A DNA stretch of 64,000 nucleotides from Gnetum montanum (lineage: Eukaryota > Streptophyta > Gnetopsida > Gnetales > Gnetaceae). Positions 36,281-47,953 of the stretch are shown one piece after another. Where the stretch lies: contig MNCI01010502.1 in NCBI GenBank assembly GCA_015680685.1, forward strand, positions 213,025 to 277,024, read 5' to 3'. Made by a program: the position numbers and the translations under genes. How positions within the stretch are numbered: the first letter of the stretch is position 1; each line of letters begins with the position of its first letter. A model generated the notes under the pieces. The model was not told the DNA's origin and ran no database searches. It saw nothing but the letters and a program-made list of their open reading frames with translations.

Positions 36281-37997
36281 CCACTACATCCACCAACGTA
36301 GCACAAATCCAACATTGTGGTGCCTCTTCCTCTTCAAACCCAACACTACATGTTATCTTATCAAGGCCACCACTCAATACTCCAACAACCATGGGGCCCA
36401 ATGAACATTGCCACATGGGGAGACATGTTGATCCTTGCATACCATCTTATGGCCACAAGTACCATAGTGGGTCAACTCCTTATAAATTAACCACATCTTA
36501 TAACTTGTCCCACTATGTCAACCTTAATCAAGTGTGTGAACCCTAATGGGGTAAGTATGACTGAGTTCCAATACTTCCAACATGCAAGGATCCTAACCTT
36601 CTAGTTATTAATTCTAGCCATGCTCAACCGTTTAGTTATGAGGGGCACCCTCCATTCTAACAACATAGAATTAATAAATGTTTTGTTGTTTCTTTAATTT
36701 TTCAACTTTTTGTTTTCTAGTTTTTCACCTTTTAATTTATTGTTTTATCTTTTTATCTTTTTATCTTTTTGTAAGTAATCTCATCTATGAAGAAAACACT
36801 CATGTGGATCATTCGTTGAGGTGTGTTCGATCTTATCGAGTCTCGACAATCAATTATTTGGACAGTAAGCCCATTGCACCCACTCATCCATTCTACGACA
36901 AGAGGTTCTATTCGAGGGTACAGTGATATTCTTGACATTCTTGAAACCTAAAATTAATTTTATGTTCATTATGCCCAGAGTGAAAAATGATGGACCAAGA
37001 GGAAATGATTAGGGTGTGACATCAAGGGGACTTGCGGATTCTCTTTGGTGATGTCTGTGGGAGTTATCATGCAACGTGGTTGTACTAAGATCCTTGTAGA
37101 TCTAACGAAAAATGGGAGTAAGAGTAATCAAAAGGGCACTCAAGAATCCAATGTTGTTCTAGGGGGTCCCACTAGAAACACATGCATCCATGCCTGATGG
37201 TTGGTGGCTTCTGTGGATTTAGTATTCAAAAAAAAAAGACAAAAAGAAAAGAAGAAAAACAAAGTTCCACACAAACAAAAATCACTCCTCCCTTGAAAAA
37301 AATGCCAAGTGATCGTACACCTTGTTGTTTTGGTACTCTCGCAGTTGTTCATCATGGGATGAAACAATGCCATGTCACTAATTAGAAGAATGGACTTGGT
37401 ACTAATCTCGGAACAACGGGTTAATGACACATTAATCATGCTTTATACGTAGGATTCATTGTGCCCTAAGTCATTTACCTCATGTTCCAATCTCCACAAT
37501 CTCTTCTCTAATTCATTCCATCTTGTTGTTCATGTATTTGTGACTCGTGTCTTGTATGGCATTGAATTCATACCTCATCACAGTGGTATCAACATGTGTG
37601 TGTTTTGTTGCATTGGTATAGATTACATTTAACCCTTCTAATGCCTACGGACATCTTAAGGTGTGGTTACGCAAGGGCATATAGGTTGGAACTTGCTTTG
37701 GGGAGGACCCACTTGCGTGAATTTTGTAATTTGTACTTGTTGCACACCACCACATCATCTTATACCCTCTAAGTATTTCATTGCCAAATTTATTCTTTCC
37801 TTTGTCATCATTTTATCAAACGTCCCTTAAAACTAGGTCTGACATTAAACTTTTAGGGCAACTTCCTTGAAAAATTTCTAACTCTAGAATCACACTAAGT
37901 AAAGAATGCAACAATTATTAATGACAATGAGTAAGGTATGAAATCATTGAACTTTTCTCAATAACCTTACTAACAATTGATCTTTGTGTGATTATAG
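36281..37997 (+). mobile_element. non-coding interior of the gag-only element
   Basis: No pol-like reading in any frame. A low-complexity T-rich stretch lies at 36680-36780 and an A-rich stretch at 37209-37265. The end (CTTTGTGTGATTATAG before the ATG at 37998) looks like a splice acceptor or leader for ORF2. Confidence 0.5.
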
Positions 37998-38440
37998 ATG
38001 GCCCCTAAAAGAAGACAACAAGGAGGACCTTCTTAAGGTGCAACCGAACAACCTGGGGGTAGTAGAGGCCAAGGACCTCATGCAGAGCAGAAGGCAATCA
38101 TTCAGCATCCATCATGAAACTCCTGTTACTGAATAATCTATCCAAGCAAAGGGAGGAGAGGTTAGGGCCCAAGCCTATGAAAAGGAATGACGGCTATTTG
38201 TGGCATGGCATGTCAAGGCCAATCAAGTGTTCCCGTAGCTACCGCGTCCATGAAAAGTGCCAACTCCATCAAACATTGGAACATCAGTATGGATGGCTCA
38301 TAATCTTCAAATAGAAGAGGAGAAAAATCACGTGCTTCTTCAATGGTATCAATCTCAGAAGCCTGATCCATAGGTCAAAGGAAAGGCACCCATGGAGGAG
38401 CCACCACTACGGGAACCCCATGAGTTCCACAAGTTTTATC
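37998..38440 (+). pseudogene. ORF2 remnant of the gag-only element
   Basis: ATG at 37998 begins MAPKRRQQGGPS, then a stop and rearranged sequence. About 38195-38430 reads AWHVKANQVFP, K-V-P-T-P-S-N-I and MAHNLQIEEEK, matching the end of the ORF in the truncated element (30660-30840). The central transposon-protein-like domain of that element is deleted here. Function unknown. Confidence 0.5.
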
Positions 38441-38596
38441 TTTTATCTCTATGTCCAAATTTTGTTAATGCTCCACTGTGACATGAATAAATTTCTAGTC
38501 AGTCAATAATCCCATACCTATCCACTGTGTATTCAATTGAGCTTGTTCCTCACTTTCTTTGACTCGAGGATGGGTTTTTACTCAATCATGGGGGTA

Positions 38597-39295
38597 CAAT
38601 AAAGTGCTATATAGTCGATGCGTCAACTAGGCCATGTATACGTGGCAGTGTCGACGTGGACCTGTAGACATAGCCTTCCTGCATCGATGTGGCCCCATTT
38701 ATGTAGCCACCTATCCAGCTTATAAATAAGAGGGCCTTCTACCTCATTGAGGCATCTTTTAGTTAGTTGTAGCAAAGCCCTTGCATTTTGTTTCCGTAGG
38801 AGTTAGATTATTTTCCCAAGTGCATGCCCATAGTGTGATACTTGTAATTGTACGGAACCTTTATTCAAGTGTGATGTACTTGAACATGCACATGATCAAC
38901 AATAAAGATCGAGATTACTTCATCATTGCAGCATTCACTTAGTTTAATTATTTAATTGTTATTGTTATTTAGTACTTTCGTAGTTAATATCTCTTCACCC
39001 TAAACTCCTTAAATGCAGAATGAGTATGACTTAATCACGAGCATTTANTAGTTTAATTAAGATTATTTTCCATTGTCTCTAGGAGTAACACTAGTGTAGG
39101 ATCACATTATACACCTCACTCTGGACTAAACCATACGTGACAAAGCAAATACTAGTCCAGGGGGGAAGATAGCGAACTGGGATCAACGTGTAATGACCTA
39201 GATACCACAACTAGCTTGTCGATGGAGTTCGACCAGATCGTGTGTGAACGCTCATATTCATATGGTTGAGTGTAGGGGTACCTCGCCACTCATCA
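38597..39295 (+). repeat. 3' LTR of the gag-only element
   Basis: 699 bp. The first six bases have decayed (CAATAA for TGATGA); it ends ACTCATCA. It follows GGGGG at 38590-38594 (polypurine tract remnant). The U3 palindrome is damaged (TAGTCGATGCGTCAACTA). An N at 39048 marks a gap where about 160 bp of the 5' LTR sequence is absent. Confidence 0.9.
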
Positions 39296-39300
39296 TTCCT
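39296..39300 (+). other. target-site duplication TTCCT (right)
   Basis: Identical to 33831-33835. Confidence 0.9.
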
Positions 39301-40235
39301 TATTAGTGAGATCTTCATTACTCTAAGTTTTATAAGCATTTAAGTGAAAGTGATCTTTCAAAACTTTGAATATATCATTTGTATCATAAAATTTAATAGC
39401 AATATATGTAGGTTACCATTTTTAGGCCTAGAATGAATTACTTCCTTTATATTAGATGATTCAATATGCATTATGTTTTTTTATCATGGCTATCACTTCT
39501 TGAACTAGGTTTTTATTTTTATTTTCTTCTATCCCAAAAAAAAAGAAGATTACATACTTTGTTCTTCCATTCTTTTTCTTCATTAAGAAGTTCATATATT
39601 ACCAAATCCATGTAATTTTTTTTTATCAATTTTCTTAAGGTACTTCTTTGTTAGATCTGCTTTAATAATAGCTTCCAATGTAGTAACTTTTTCTTTCATG
39701 TAGTCTTTTCTTTGGTGATTTCTTTTAGCTGATCATCATTTTGATTTACCTTATTCTTGGCTTTCCCATTAATAAAATTAACTTGAAATGTAGTAATCTT
39801 TGGATACATCTCCTATAGTGATAAATCATTAATTTTTTCTTAGTATTTCATCATACATCACAGCTCCTATTACTTTGCTTTCATATTTTGCATTCTAAAC
39901 TTGAATCATTTTAGGGCTTTATTATCTAGATTTCATTTCAATGTCTTGAAATCAGAGTGGCAATTTGCATTCTCACATATATCTAATCCTTGAAAACCTT
40001 CTTCTCAATTTTAAATTTTTTTAAACAAAGTTTTATTTTTCTAATCTCCTCCCCCTCTTTTCTTTCCAAATTATGTTTATCGTAACTACAACTAGATGAC
40101 TATATGTACCCCCTTATTTCTTTAATGGTATACCCTATTTTTTATTCTTTAATTTAATTTTATTTTTAGAGTCTAACAACCTTTCCAACTTATAATACTT
40201 TCATAGAACTTAACGTAAACCTTTTATAGCTAAGT
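39301..40235 (-). pseudogene. LINE ORF1-like region, 5' side of TR-GAG insertion
   Basis: Minus-strand reading in broken frames is Lys/Glu/Leu-rich and coiled-coil-like (for example LKWNLDNKALK and LLNEEKEWKNKVCNLLF), as in LINE ORF1 proteins. It lies where the upstream part of the LINE at 31991-33830 should be once the LTR element is removed. Assignment to the same LINE is inference. Confidence 0.45.
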
Positions 40236-40238
40236 TTA

Positions 40239-43200
40239 TAAGCAATGAGAGTTCCTAATGCCCAACCATAGAAGGCACACAAGTGTAAACATGTAACTAA
40301 ATCATATTGCATGGATGGAATAATATGGACTCTATTTAGTTAATATGAGGCTTGTTGTCCATTGTCTTCTTATTGAAGATAGTGGTAATCAAAGTGTATG
40401 GTATAAATTGCAATAAGGTATAGGATGTAATGATATTATTGAGCTCCTAATTAGTAAAAATAGAACATTATAAAATGAATAGTAATTTTAATTAAATAAT
40501 ATAATGAAAAGTATTTATGAGCTAGCCTAATGACAATAAGCATCCAATCCTAATCTTTCATTCATGTCTTGAACTCATACATTTATTACTAAGATTACCA
40601 AGTAAACCATTATTAGATGAACCAAGTGATATTACCACGAGGTTATCAAACAACTATGATTAGCACTTGAGATTAGTCGTACTTACTTTTCCAAATACTA
40701 ACATACATAAAAAATGTAAATGATGATTAAAATGTAAAGTGCATATGAAACATAAATAAATGTTATGTGAGATACTAAAATGATCATAAATAGTCTTAAT
40801 ATTTTTGTTATCCATGAAGCATGTCTAGGTATAGTTTACTCAAATAAGGATGTCATAACACTACTTAAGGTCACAATGCAATATCTTTTCAATCTTGCCT
40901 ATAATATTATATATAGACTTTTGCATTGAAAAATTCTATCTTTGAACCATCTCTTCCATAGATTCTTCCTCTTATGTCTTTCAAACTTAAAAATCTCTTT
41001 TGCAAAGAGATGGATCCATGTTACACTCTTTTATACCTTCACTCTTTCTTAGTTATCCTTCTTTCTTAGCCACTAAATCAAGTAAGCTCTCTATATTATG
41101 AGTTTTCATTTTTAAAAATTTTCCCTAGGCATATACCTCATGAGTCTCTTTCTTATTTTATTTATTAATCGATTAATTATGTATCTGAGTTTTTCCTTCT
41201 AAGAAAGACTATGCCCTAAGCATTTATGCAAAGTTGAATAATATCTACGCATGGCTATGTTAAGAGATATATTATTCCTTTGTTTCCATCCTTGGATTTA
41301 TTTTCTCAAATTTGACACTCTAAAATAAGTCAAGTACTTATCATTAAAAAGTTCTAACATCATGCTCCATTTGTTACTAGAGACTACATATAAAGATTGA
41401 TACAAATGTTTTGCTTCTTTGATCAATATCCTGCAAAATAACTTAAGTTTCTACTAATCATTATTAATATTTTGGAGCACATAAGCATCATTGAGGGCCT
41501 ATAGATGATGTTGTGGGTTAACATTATAATATCCATCACAATTCAAAATAATTTTCATATCAAGGTGCTTAATGCAACTATTCCTTTAATGCCTTGTCAA
41601 AATATAGATAGTATCTTTAATGTTGATCATGGTTTTACATCATCCTTGAATTCATCATAATATCTATCATAGTAGTAATGGTCTCCTAAATGTTCTTCAT
41701 TATTCCTTCTCCTATGCCTTCTTTTCCTTCTCTATCTTTATTTTTATCTTCATCATGATGTCTATCTCTTCCTTTCTATGTATCGTGATCTCTTCTTTTG
41801 TCCTTTTCATGCATTCTATCTTGATACCTTCATGGAGTCCTATCACCATTTTTACATTTGTCTTTGTTAGAATCTGTTGATGAGTGTAATGAAGAGGATG
41901 AAGGACTTGGAGAGTGGTATTACCTTACTCTCCTTCTATTGCCCATTGATTCTTCCTTTCTAAATCTGTTGGAGGTTCTAGGTCTTGAATCCCTCCTTGT
42001 TTTGGGGTCTATCCCATCCCTTCTAGAAATTTCTACTAAGGGTGAATGCAATTCCTGTTGCATCAGATCTTCAATGTATAAGAAAGGTAATTGCGAATTG
42101 GATCAATGATGGTAGGAATTTTCAATTTTATATTCCACATCTTCCTTTTCTAATGGGAGTTTCACTTGGAATGCATGGTTACCCTTCTCTTGTTCATACT
42201 TAGCTTTCATAATGATGTCTCTTTTAGCTTGGGCTTTAATTGGCTAATAAGGTCTAGTTATGTTCTTGGTTACTTAATAACCTTCATGTACGTGATCAAG
42301 ACCAAATATTAGTAGAGCAGCCTAGATCATAAATGAAATTGATCAATCTAGTGGTAATACAATGTTTCCTTGTAAATATCTCCATTAGTATTATTCATCT
42401 TAATAAAAAGTGAAATTGAAATCTAAATATTATGGATCAATATGAGCATAGGATATCCTTATTTGCATTAGCCCATTGTAATTTTCTTCATTATAAATTC
42501 TAGCATTATTTTTTATTAATCTCATTATAGGTATAGAAGCCACTTTATGTGTTATAACCATGTTTAATTAATTAACACCTAAATGTGTATTTGAAAATGT
42601 TATGCCTTTTAGAATGTGGATCGTAAAATGCTAGTACAAAGAATTTGTATAATATTAACTAACTAGAATATTGATACCATCCCCAACAACAATGCCAATG
42701 ATGAATAACAAGAGTTCCCAGCACCCAACCATACAAGTCATACAAATGTACATTCATGACAAAATCATAATTCATGGATGGGATAATATGGATTCTAGCT
42801 AGTTAATATGAGGCTTATTAATTGCTTTTCTCTTACTAGAGTTAGTGACAATCAATGTATATGATTTAACTTGTAGTCAAATATAAGATGTACTAATATT
42901 ATTTGGCTTTGAAGTAGTATGAATAGAACATTGTAAAATGAATAGTAATTTTAATCAACTAAAAGAAAGTGCGAAGCATATCTAATCTAGCCTAATGGTA
43001 ATAAGCATCCATTCCTAATCTTTTGTTCACATCCTAAACTCATTCAATTGTTACTAAGATTATCAAATAAACTATTACTCAGTGAACCAAACAATATTAC
43101 CATTGGATTACTGAATAATTATACTTAATGCTTGAGATTAGTTATACTTACTCCACCAAATGGTAACATACATTAGAAATGTAAATGATAATTAAAATGT

Positions 43201-43549
43201 AGAACATATATGAAAATTAAATCTATGTTATGTAAGATACTACAACGATCATAAGCAAACTTAATCTTTACTATTGTCCATGTGCATGTCTAGGTATACT
43301 TTACTTGAATAAAGATGTTGTACAACTACTTAAGATTACACTGCAAACACTTACAACTAACTTTAACTTTAAAAAATACTATGCAAGAATTTTAGTAAAG
43401 AGTGAACCAAAAGTTATTCTTTATTGTGATGAGTGGCTAGTATTTATAGATATGATCATACTCAAATATATTATTGTAATAACATCATAGGTGAAGATAT
43501 AATATTGTAGCTATGATATCATTGATATGATATCCTAGGTGCTATATCA
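40239..43549 (-). mobile_element. decayed LTR element 4 (minus orientation)
   Basis: The 5' LTR is at about 42699-43549, with a primer-site remnant at 42680-42697 (minus strand TGGCATTGTTGTTGGGGA). A partial 3' LTR at about 40239-40920 shares the outer LTR blocks (for example GCATGGATGGAATAATATGG against TTCATGGATGGGATAATATGG). The 1.75-kb interior (40925-42680) resembles only the gag region of elements 1 and 2, heavily decayed. The 3' LTR lacks its U3 part. Target duplication is not resolved. Confidence 0.65.
42699..43549 (-). repeat. 5' LTR of element 4
   Basis: It starts TGATGAATAACAAGAG at 42699. A TATA box (ATCTATAAATAC on the minus strand) is near 43440. An inverted repeat GATATCAT-tgat-ATGATATC lies at 43515-43534 near the outer edge. 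The outer edge at about 43549 is approximate. Confidence 0.7.
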
Positions 43550-43654
43550 CTTACAACTAAGANGTAAAAAATAACAACATAGAGAATTGAAGAAAAAAAT
43601 AACTTTATAAAATCAAACCATAAAAATTAACTAAATAACAAAATACCTTTATTT

Positions 43655-43900
43655 GTNACTTTGGAGGGAGGGGTATCAAACCTAAAAAATGAATAATAAT
43701 ATTAAAAATTTTAGAGTACATTAGACCCTTAAAGAGTGAATCTAAAGAAAAAGCCCAATGATTTTAGGAATACCTTTTCAAGTTTTCATCCTTACAACCA
43801 ATCTTGAAGAAATTTTCTCTAAGATAGGAAAAGGATTAGGCCTTGTCCATATTTAGAAGTGCCCTCATGGGTTTTTACTTCTTACTAAAGGTTTTCTTAT
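43655..43900. repeat. dispersed repeat shared with 5505-5770
   Basis: See the copy at 5505-5770. Here it borders the L1-type LINE. Single Ns at 43563 and 43657 mark scaffold joins, so its exact neighbours are uncertain. Confidence 0.55.
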
Positions 43901-46510
43901 AAAGAAAAGGAGAAAACTCTCTCTAAAGAAAAAAGAATACATTAATCAGAGACAAGGAACAAAGAGCAATAAAAGTTGAAAGCTTCACATTCTTAAGTCT
44001 TTAAAAAAATACATTAATGTTATAGAAAAAAAATTAATTATTTAATTGTCAAGGGGAGCTTTTTTGCTTGATGTTGTAGTTGAAAGTTGATATCTTTAAG
44101 AATTTGGTATTTGATATCTAAAGAGAGATCATAGTTGTGCTTTGAAGCTAAAAAGTAATTGCAAATTGAAGCTTCCAAATAGAGTAGGAAACAAGACATC
44201 GAAGATAATTCCAAATGCAAAGAAATGAAGTAGATAAAGTGAGTTGATCATCAACAATGACTTCATTGATGCTTGGTAGAAAATTATTATAAATTTTGGA
44301 TATTCATTTTCAAGCATATTGAGCAATAGAACACTAAAAATAATATGAAAAAATGTGTCTTCCCTTATATAAAGAGGACATTGAGGAGAAATATTTATCA
44401 TATGTTTAAGATAAGTGTTGTTACGAATACCTTGATAAATAAGACACCATAAAAATATGAATTTGAGGAAATGTAGAAGCTTTCCAAATATCTTTCATTT
44501 TTTTCATCCAAAAGAGGGATGATAATTGCATTTTTGATGCCTTATTGAATTTTTTATAAATAAAATCATGCTTTGTAATAATCTTATAAGAAACTTTCAA
44601 ACTAAAAGAAAAAAGACATCTTCCATCATTTCACAAATATTCTCAAGATTAAAAATTATTTTTTCAAATTTTTTTCTCTTTCTATTCAAAAATATAGAGG
44701 CTAGAAATTTCATTTCAAGTAATCCATCTATCAAACATATGTAGAAAAAGAACTATAATCTAGATGCATTAGTAGGCAAGCTCCTTCATTAAAAGGAAGC
44801 CACCATAGATTATTTTGCTTAAGCATATCTTTTGAAACTATGATATGATTATAATTCTAATATTTACTAAGCTTACATCATATCTTTTAAATTTATTTCA
44901 AAATTACAGAACCAAGAATAGAAATGGCCTAAGGAAAAAGAAGATAATAAAGAAAGTTATTAGAAGACCAACTGTTATTATTCTTATGTTTTCCTTACAT
45001 AAAAATTTTTCTTTAAAGAGCATTGAAACATCATCTTCATTAATGCAATTTGCTATCCATTTTACTAGAAGAAAAATACTCTGGTGATAATAATTAATGA
45101 GGCTAAGTCCTCCACCTTTTTTGCTACTAGTGTAAATATCCCTAGCAACTCTAGAAAAACCTTGTCTATGTTGCTTAATAAACTAAATAAACTAATGGAT
45201 AATACAATTAATTCTGTCATTAGAAGTTTAGATGAAGCCCAACAACTAGAGTAATAAATATGAATTGATTAAAGTATTTTTTAATAACTAAAAATTTACT
45301 AATAAGGATGAGCTTTTTTTTCTTTCTATTTATCAAGCTTCTTTTCAATTTCATGAACCACATAATTCCCCAAGATAGTAAAATTAGACTAAAAAAAAGG
45401 TATTCCTAAAATTTAGAAGAAAAAATATTTTTTTAAAGATTTTCCAAGGCTTAAAATTAACCTTTTCATCAATATTGCCCATTACAATGAACAATAGATT
45501 CTTGTCAATTGATTTTAGAGCTAGATAACATGCAGTAGTCCTCTACTCTAACCAAAAGAGTATTTGATATATTGTAAAGAATTATTGATCATAAAAAAAT
45601 AATCATCTATAAAGTGCATATTAAGTAATTTCATACCTTAATCATCAATTAAAATTTCCTTAATGATATTCCTTTGTCAATAATAATGTAGATTATGTGA
45701 GTGAAATCTATAGCAATAATAAAATAATAAAGAGCTAGAGAAAAACCTTGACGAATTGACCATTGAAGAAAAAAGGAAAAAGTTAATTCAAAATTTGTAG
45801 CAACTTGAACATTAACATTAGTGTGTAGGGTATAGACAAGTCAAATAAAAGAATCACTAAATCCTAATTTATAGAGACAAGAAATAAGGAAATTCCACTC
45901 AATCCTCTCATAAGATTTAGCATAATCTAACTTAATAAAATTAAAACTTTTCATTATGTATACTCTTAAGCTATATAGCCAACATGATAGTTTGGTAAAA
46001 CTTAAACAAAATAAAATAGTGCAATTATTTTCAAAGTTATAAAAAAATGGACAAGTAATACATATCTTTACCATGCATGTAGTTGAAATGTGTTAATTGT
46101 GAATATGATGGATCTCACTCATTTCCAATGTATAGTAGTTTAGGTTGGGATATGCTTTATCTAATTTGTATTACTATAATGTACAAAATTTCATAAGCCT
46201 AGTTCCTTAGACTTGAATTCTTTAACATATGTATGAGATGGTTCCATAAGCAATAGTGAGAATATTCTTTTTTTACTTCAAACATAATTATGTTATATAG
46301 CTCAAGATTTAGGTCCTCCTTATCTCAACATCATTGTTCACGATGTTATCTCATCAATTTCTTTTATCAAAATGGTTTGGATTTTTCTCATTTGAGACCA
46401 TAAGACTCACTGCATTTGTTACATTTATATGAAAATCGTAAAATTTCATGTAGCTATTTGAAGATCATGAGACCTAAAGAAATTATTTTATAAAATCCTT
46501 CTTGGGAAAA
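43900..46510 (-). pseudogene. L1-type LINE, RT region
   Basis: The minus strand, 46074 to 45841, carries a plant L1 RT block, FNFIKLDYAKSYERIEWNFL...LYKLGFSDSFI, equivalent to I-K-L-D-x-x-K-A-Y-D-x-V-E-W. It is followed at about 45830-45700 by a decayed FLNGQ... R-G-x-R-Q-G region. About 45100-44400 contains the post-RT region with many stops. Sequence 46330-46510 is upstream L1 or flank. Non-functional. Its central 1.9 kb is duplicated at 47857-49878. Confidence 0.7.
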
Positions 46511-46518
46511 TTTATGTT

Positions 46519-46687
46519 GGGTATGTGTGCCTCAAAAAAAAGTGGGGATGGGTTCATAGCCAGGGACGTGATAGAGAAAATTTAAATATATTAATTTTTT
46601 TAAAAAATTAAATCACATATATCATAAAATAACATTGTAGAATATAGAACAAGTACAATGTAAATTCAAAATATTGTTAATGCTTAA
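46519..46687. repeat. module X', second copy of the CYP74 5'-flank block
   Basis: Matches 25786-25970 until TTAATGCTTAA, where an N (46688) ends the contig. The link to copy B crosses that N, so physical adjacency is not certain. Confidence 0.75.
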
Positions 46688-47070
46688 NTATTAATAAACC
46701 TAGATAATATGATCAAATTTCTATTTAAAAATTCATTTTTAAGGATGAATCTTATGAAATAGAAACTAAAACAAAAAATTTATTATATATGGTAGACCCT
46801 TTGGATCTATTAGATAGCAAAATATACATACTATGAGTTTTGAAAATATTGCTTGAAAATTACCAAGTATTCTCAGTTACATTTGGAATAAATCAACCAA
46901 ATTTGCAATTGAAACATACTATCTAAATCCAATGTGCTCCAATATAAATAGTGTATAAAAGTATGATATTCATTTCCAATATTATCTGTATAATCATATA
47001 AAGCTCAAAGACTTAAGAAGTCTCCTCAAGTGTTAAAAATCACATTCTCCTTATCATTTTTAACTGCAAA

Positions 47071-47856
47071 CTACCAAGCGCTATCTAAATTAATATTTTT
47101 CCATCCCTTGAAAAGGTCCCGAGGGTGTCTTGCTTGACCAGAGAAGTAATCACGGGAGGCGTAGCAGAAGAACCAGGACGCAAAGAAAAGATTCATATCT
47201 TCTAAAAGGACTTGCCACAAACAAAGTTGCACGGAAAAATCCTTCCCAGGGCACCCAAAGAAAGTTGTCACTGTAACCACAAAATCCTTCCCAGGGCACT
47301 GTTTATTAGCAGTCCCGGGATTCTCCGGTTGTGGTCCATTAGACCACAACAAATAGGGCAGCAGCTTCTGACGTGCATCCTCATCCACAAATCAATCTCC
47401 ACCAAACTCCTCAGCCGTGTCAAACAGGGTAGGATCCATTGTAGCAAATGATACCCAGCAAGCAGTTGTCCCTTATGCAACCTGGTAAACTACACCGGTT
47501 GTGTTTTCCACTGGTGGATTCAGCTGGAGTGCCTCGTATTGTAACTCCACTGGTGGATTCAGCCGGAGTGCTCCGTAGACACAGGACTGTGCTATGTTTA
47601 GGCAGTTACCATCCATGTTGGCCTTTCTAAGATCCTGCTCAACCCTGGACTCCCTGGCAAGCCGCAATGCAGTTCAGGTCCGGCCTGCAAGGCAAGTGAG
47701 GAGAGAAGGGAGGATGATTTTCAATCCACCGAAGGCATTGAAGCCCAATAAGAAGATGAGATCATTAAAGGCCTGAACTAAAGGTATTTGAAATGTATCA
47801 TAAGCATTAGCCATATATTTTTTTACTTTACCTCTTCTCATGTAAGTTTCCTTCAT
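47071..47856 (-). pseudogene. CYP74 pseudogene copy B (exon 2 portion)
   Basis: It corresponds to exon 2 of copy A from the QIPLVQAFNDLIFLLGFNAFGG I-helix block (about 47780-47720) to the C-terminal region (47071). It is broken by frameshifts and two internal duplications. The ExxR-region block reads RLNPPVE then again QLNPPVE (about 47500-47570). The haem-binding block appears twice in part, NKQCPGKDFVV then GCPGKDF (about 47225-47310). No exon 1 is attached. Not functional. Confidence 0.9.
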
Positions 47857-47953
47857 ATGTTTAAGATAAGTGTTGTTACGAACATATATTTTTTTACTTT
47901 ACCTCTTCTCATGTAAGTTTCCTTCATATGTTTAAGATAAGTGTTGTTACGAA
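47812..47953. repeat. 71-bp perfect tandem duplication at the CYP74/L1 junction
   Basis: 47812-47882 and 47883-47953 are identical. Each unit contains CYP74 intron sequence (ACTTTACCTCTTCTCATGTA) followed by L1 sequence (CATATGTTTAAGATAAG), so the duplication arose after they were joined. Confidence 0.9.

Larger units (their letters stand above)
33836..39295 (+). mobile_element. complete gag-only (TR-GAG-like, non-autonomous) LTR retrotransposon
   Basis: Two LTRs (33836-34698 and 38597-39295) enclose a 3.9-kb interior with a tRNA-Asp-type primer site, a gag ORF, a remnant of a second ORF and a short G-rich tract before the 3' LTR. Five-bp target duplications TTCCT flank it. No pol domain is found, so it would need enzymes from an autonomous relative, such as the Athila/Tat-like elements at the left of the window. 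It sits inside a LINE. Confidence 0.9.
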
